NCBI GenBank assembly: GCA_013329615.1
Contig: DUKA01000105.1
Span: forward strand, 1-6,842
Origin: Candidatus Bathyarchaeota archaeon
GTDB taxonomy: Archaea; Thermoproteota; Bathyarchaeia; TCS64
DNA: 6,842 bases
Direction: 5' to 3'
Shown here: one piece after another, positions 5,440 to 6,842 of the stretch
Numbering within the stretch: position 1 is the first letter of the stretch
Layout of the letters: the number at the start of each line of letters is the position of its first letter
The notes under the pieces: model-generated
What the model was told of the DNA's origin: nothing
What the model saw: only the letters and a program-made list of their open reading frames with translations
Databases searched by the model: none
Program-made: the position numbers and the translations under genes

Positions 5440-6164
5440 TCACAGTAGTCGTGCCAACATACAACGAGGAGAAGAACATCGAGGGCTGCCTAACCGCCCT
5501 CACGAAGCAGTCCATCCCCCGCGACGCTTACGAGATCATCGTGGTCGACGGCAACAGCAAGGACAGGACAACAGAGATAGCGGCGAAGTACGCAGACAAA
5601 GTCATACAGCAGGTGAGCCACGGCGTCGGCGGCGCCCGAAACGACGGCGCCATGGCTGCCAAGGGCGAAATAGTCGCCACGACAGACGCCGACTGCCTCC
5701 CAGACGAGGACTGGCTAGAAATTATACTCAACGACTTCAAGGATGAGAGGATGGTGGCAGTCACCGGTTACCTCGATCCAATGATACCGAAGGAGATGCA
5801 CATCCTCGAGTCAGGCGCCTATAAATGTGGCTTCAAGATCGCAAACGGCCTCCGCTGGGCTGGCTCCAAGGTGGGATACTACCACCTCTGTGGCGCCAAC
5901 ACGGCCTTCCGCCGGGACGCCTTCATCCGCATAAACGGTTACAGTGACCTCGCCTACTCGGACGATGTGGAGATAGCGAAGAGACTCGGCCCACACGGCA
6001 AAATGGCGTTGAACAAGCGCATACAGGTAGACTACTCCATCCGCCGCATCCAGAAGCTTGGCCTCGCCAAATATACGTGGATGATAATGAAAAACGACTT
6101 CAACGTCATATTTCTCGGCAAGAAGCCTACGAAGGGCAACTACGCCAAGCAAGAGTATAACTAA
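5436..6164 (+). CDS. Family 2 glycosyltransferase (GT-A fold)
   Basis: A 242-residue nucleotide-sugar-dependent glycosyltransferase of the GT2 type. It begins with T-V-V-V-P-T-Y-N-E-E (3-12), continues with E-I-I-V-V-D-G-N-S-K-D-R-T (33-45) and G-A-R-N-D-G (66-71), and has the metal-binding D-A-D at 84-86. The acceptor-side C-G-A-N-T-A-F-R-R (152-160) and S-D-D-V-E-I-A-K-R-L (175-184) supply the likely catalytic acid region. No membrane helix is evident, although a basic, aromatic C terminus (about 203-242) could bind the membrane surface. The ATG at 5436 overlaps the flavoprotein stop in an ATGA arrangement. A GGAGG at 5418-5422 lies 13 bases before it, a rather long spacing, so coupling probably drives translation. 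An in-frame start further upstream (about 5367) would lie inside the flavoprotein and adds a non-family N terminus. Donor and acceptor cannot be read from the sequence. Confidence 0.93.
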   Translation: MITVVVPTYNEEKNIEGCLTALTKQSIPRDAYEIIVVDGNSKDRTTEIAAKYADKVIQQVSHGVGGARNDGAMAAKGEIVATTDADCLPDEDWLEIILNDFKDERMVAVTGYLDPMIPKEMHILESGAYKCGFKIANGLRWAGSKVGYYHLCGANTAFRRDAFIRINGYSDLAYSDDVEIAKRLGPHGKMALNKRIQVDYSIRRIQKLGLAKYTWMIMKNDFNVIFLGKKPTKGNYAKQEYN

Positions 6165-6187
6165 AAACAGATTGGGGCTAACGCCCC
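6163..6187 (-). terminator. Terminator between convergent genes (GC hairpin and U-tract)
   Basis: GGGGC (6174-6178) and GCCCC (6183-6187) pair around a TAAC loop. Read on the minus strand, the hairpin begins 8 bases after the eL15 stop codon and is followed by a run of five T (complement of 6163-6167), a good archaeal terminator form. On the plus strand it follows the glycosyltransferase stop by 9 bases, with only a loose TTCTTACTTT tract after it, so it may work in both directions. Confidence 0.55.
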
Positions 6188-6194
6188 GGGGTTC

Positions 6195-6647
6195 TTACTT
6201 TCTGCAGACCCAATTCAGGTCCTTGTCGGCCTTGATGTGAGGGCTCGCGGGGTCAACCATTATGACCTCGTACCACTTGTTCACACCATCCTGCCAGACC
6301 CAGTAGCTGTTCAGGACTTCGAGGTTGATGAACTTCTTCGAAGCGCGCTGCTCAGCTATGAGTTGTATGCTCTTCGCTGGGGTGAACTTCGTTACACCCA
6401 TCTTCTTCGGCCTGCGGCCGAGGACGGCTCTGAGCTTGTGGGCGCCACCGCGGCGGACGCGTACGCGAACCACCACTATGCCCTTCTTGGCCTTGTAGCC
6501 AAGCCTGTGGGCGCGGTCTAGACGCGTCGGCTTCTCAACCCTGTTGACGGCGGGCTGCCGCCTCCAGGCGACGACGCGCTGGCGCATGAGATCCTGCACG
6601 TAGCTCTTCGCCGGACGTTTCCAAGCCTCTTTGAGGTGCCGGTACAT
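6195..6647 (-). CDS. rpl15e: Large-subunit ribosomal protein eL15 (L15e), short form
   Basis: A 150-residue, strongly basic protein of the archaeal and eukaryotic large ribosomal subunit. The N terminus M-Y-R-H-L-K-E-A-W-K-R-P, then R-L-D-R-A-H-R-L-G-Y-K-A-K-K-G (42-56), V-V-R-V-R-V-R-R-G-G (58-67) and L-N-S-Y-W-V-W-Q-D-G (112-121), are clear eL15 blocks. A-S-P-H-I-K-A-D-K-D-L-N-W-V (133-146) follows. The frame stops right after the conserved L-N-W-V-C. Many archaeal eL15 proteins continue for another 40 or so residues of glycine-, arginine- and lysine-rich tail, absent here. From memory, short forms of about 146-150 residues occur in Thaumarchaeota, so this is probably lineage-specific and not a frameshift. 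An SD (AGGAG, 6657-6661) lies 9 bases before the ATG, and a TATA element lies further upstream. Confidence 0.96.
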   Translation of the reverse strand: MYRHLKEAWKRPAKSYVQDLMRQRVVAWRRQPAVNRVEKPTRLDRAHRLGYKAKKGIVVVRVRVRRGGAHKLRAVLGRRPKKMGVTKFTPAKSIQLIAEQRASKKFINLEVLNSYWVWQDGVNKWYEVIMVDPASPHIKADKDLNWVCRK

Positions 6648-6656
6648 TGACGGATT

Positions 6657-6698
6657 CTCCTATGCGAAGCCTTAGAGAAGTCTACGAGCTAATAAATG
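6657..6698 (-). promoter_or_regulatory. rpl15e: eL15 promoter and ribosome binding site
   Basis: On the minus strand, CATTTATTA (complement of 6690-6698) is a TATA box. A start site about 26 bases downstream gives a leader of about 20 bases before the ATG at 6647. That leader holds AGGAG (complement of 6657-6661), 9 bases from the ATG. Box, leader and SD are mutually consistent, so eL15 probably has its own promoter separate from the upstream pyrophosphatase gene. Confidence 0.6.
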
Positions 6699-6702
6699 TA
6701 AT

Positions 6703-6713
6703 GGGGTGCCCCC
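6703..6713 (-). terminator. Weak GC inverted repeat after the pyrophosphatase gene
   Basis: On the minus strand GGGGG, CA and CCCC follow the pyrophosphatase stop by about 6 bases, with ATTACATTTATT beyond. The loop is tight, so the stem would have to open by a pair or two, and the T-rich tract is interrupted. It could weakly terminate the upstream transcript just before the eL15 TATA box. Confidence 0.25.
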
Positions 6714-6719
6714 TCTAGC

Positions 6720-6842
6720 TTACTTGATGAGGGCGTAGAGGAGGAAGAGGGGGAGGAAGATGTTGGCGACGAGCCCGATTACGGTCACCATCGTGTTCAG
6801 GCTCGGACCGGCAGTATCCTTGAAGGGGTCACCGACCGTGTC
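6720..6842 (-). CDS. hppA: Membrane-bound ion-pumping pyrophosphatase, C-terminal 40 residues (truncated by the window edge)
   Basis: Translating the minus strand from the window edge gives 40 residues ending at the TAA (complement of 6720-6722). It starts D-T-V-G-D-P-F-K-D-T-A-G-P-S-L-N, the highly conserved segment near the C terminus of membrane pyrophosphatases. A final membrane helix follows (about residues 18-38 of the fragment, M-V-T-V-I-G-L-V-A to L-L-Y-A-L-I). The Lys and Asp residues of D-P-F-K-D belong to the conserved cytoplasmic active-site region. The enzyme hydrolyses pyrophosphate to pump H+ or Na+ across the cell membrane. The residues that separate K+-dependent from K+-independent forms, and H+ from Na+ pumps, lie outside the window. 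Its stop is 73 bases upstream of the eL15 start on the same strand. Confidence 0.92.
   Translation of the reverse strand, partial: DTVGDPFKDTAGPSLNTMVTVIGLVANIFLPLFLLYALIK

Noticed and set aside
6237..6521. 94-residue plus-strand ORF opposite eL15
   Set aside because: It lies wholly within the eL15 gene on the other strand, and eL15 is unmistakable.
1..6842. Search for mobile elements, CRISPR arrays, tRNAs, defence or toxin-antitoxin genes
   Set aside because: No direct-repeat arrays, transposase-like frames, tRNA cloverleaf or toxin-like pairs were seen. The genes are mostly core archaeal functions in tight spacing.

Overview
This window is a compact, GC-rich stretch of archaeal chromosome. 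The archaeal call rests on aIF1A, the ribosomal protein eL15 (L15e), an archaeal YchF/Obg-like GTPase of the MJ1332/PH0525 type, an archaeal GlmU-like sugar-nucleotide enzyme, a DUF2095-like small protein, and TATA-type promoters with short leaders. The eL15 frame stops right after its conserved L-N-W-V/I-C block at 150 residues. From memory this short form fits Thaumarchaeota or related TACK lineages better than most Euryarchaeota, but the phylum is not settled.

Layout. Positions 2-631 hold the C-terminal half of a GlmU-like bifunctional enzyme, cut by the window edge. It is followed by a small archaeal protein (659-991) and an unrecognised coiled-coil protein (1066-1392). aIF1A lies at 1490-1798, after a 97-base gap with TATA-like elements. 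A 159-base spacer leads to an Obg-like GTPase (1958-3166), translationally coupled to a short D-3-phosphoglycerate dehydrogenase (3172-4098). A second unit holds a UDP-galactopyranose mutase/protoporphyrinogen oxidase-like flavoprotein (4159-5439) overlapping by 4 bases a family 2 glycosyltransferase (5436-6164). Two minus-strand genes converge on it: eL15 (6195-6647) and, at the right edge, the last 40 residues of a membrane-bound proton/sodium-pumping pyrophosphatase (6720-6842). A GC hairpin at 6174-6187 separates the convergent units.

Functional themes are translation (aIF1A, eL15 and perhaps the GTPase), serine biosynthesis (SerA), and sugar-nucleotide and glycan assembly (GlmU-like enzyme, flavoprotein, glycosyltransferase). 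The flavoprotein-glycosyltransferase pair is the part whose chemistry is least predictable. I see no mobile element, CRISPR array, tRNA or rRNA, and no convincing new multi-gene system. This is mainly core archaeal chromosome with two poorly characterised small proteins and one glycan-type gene pair.
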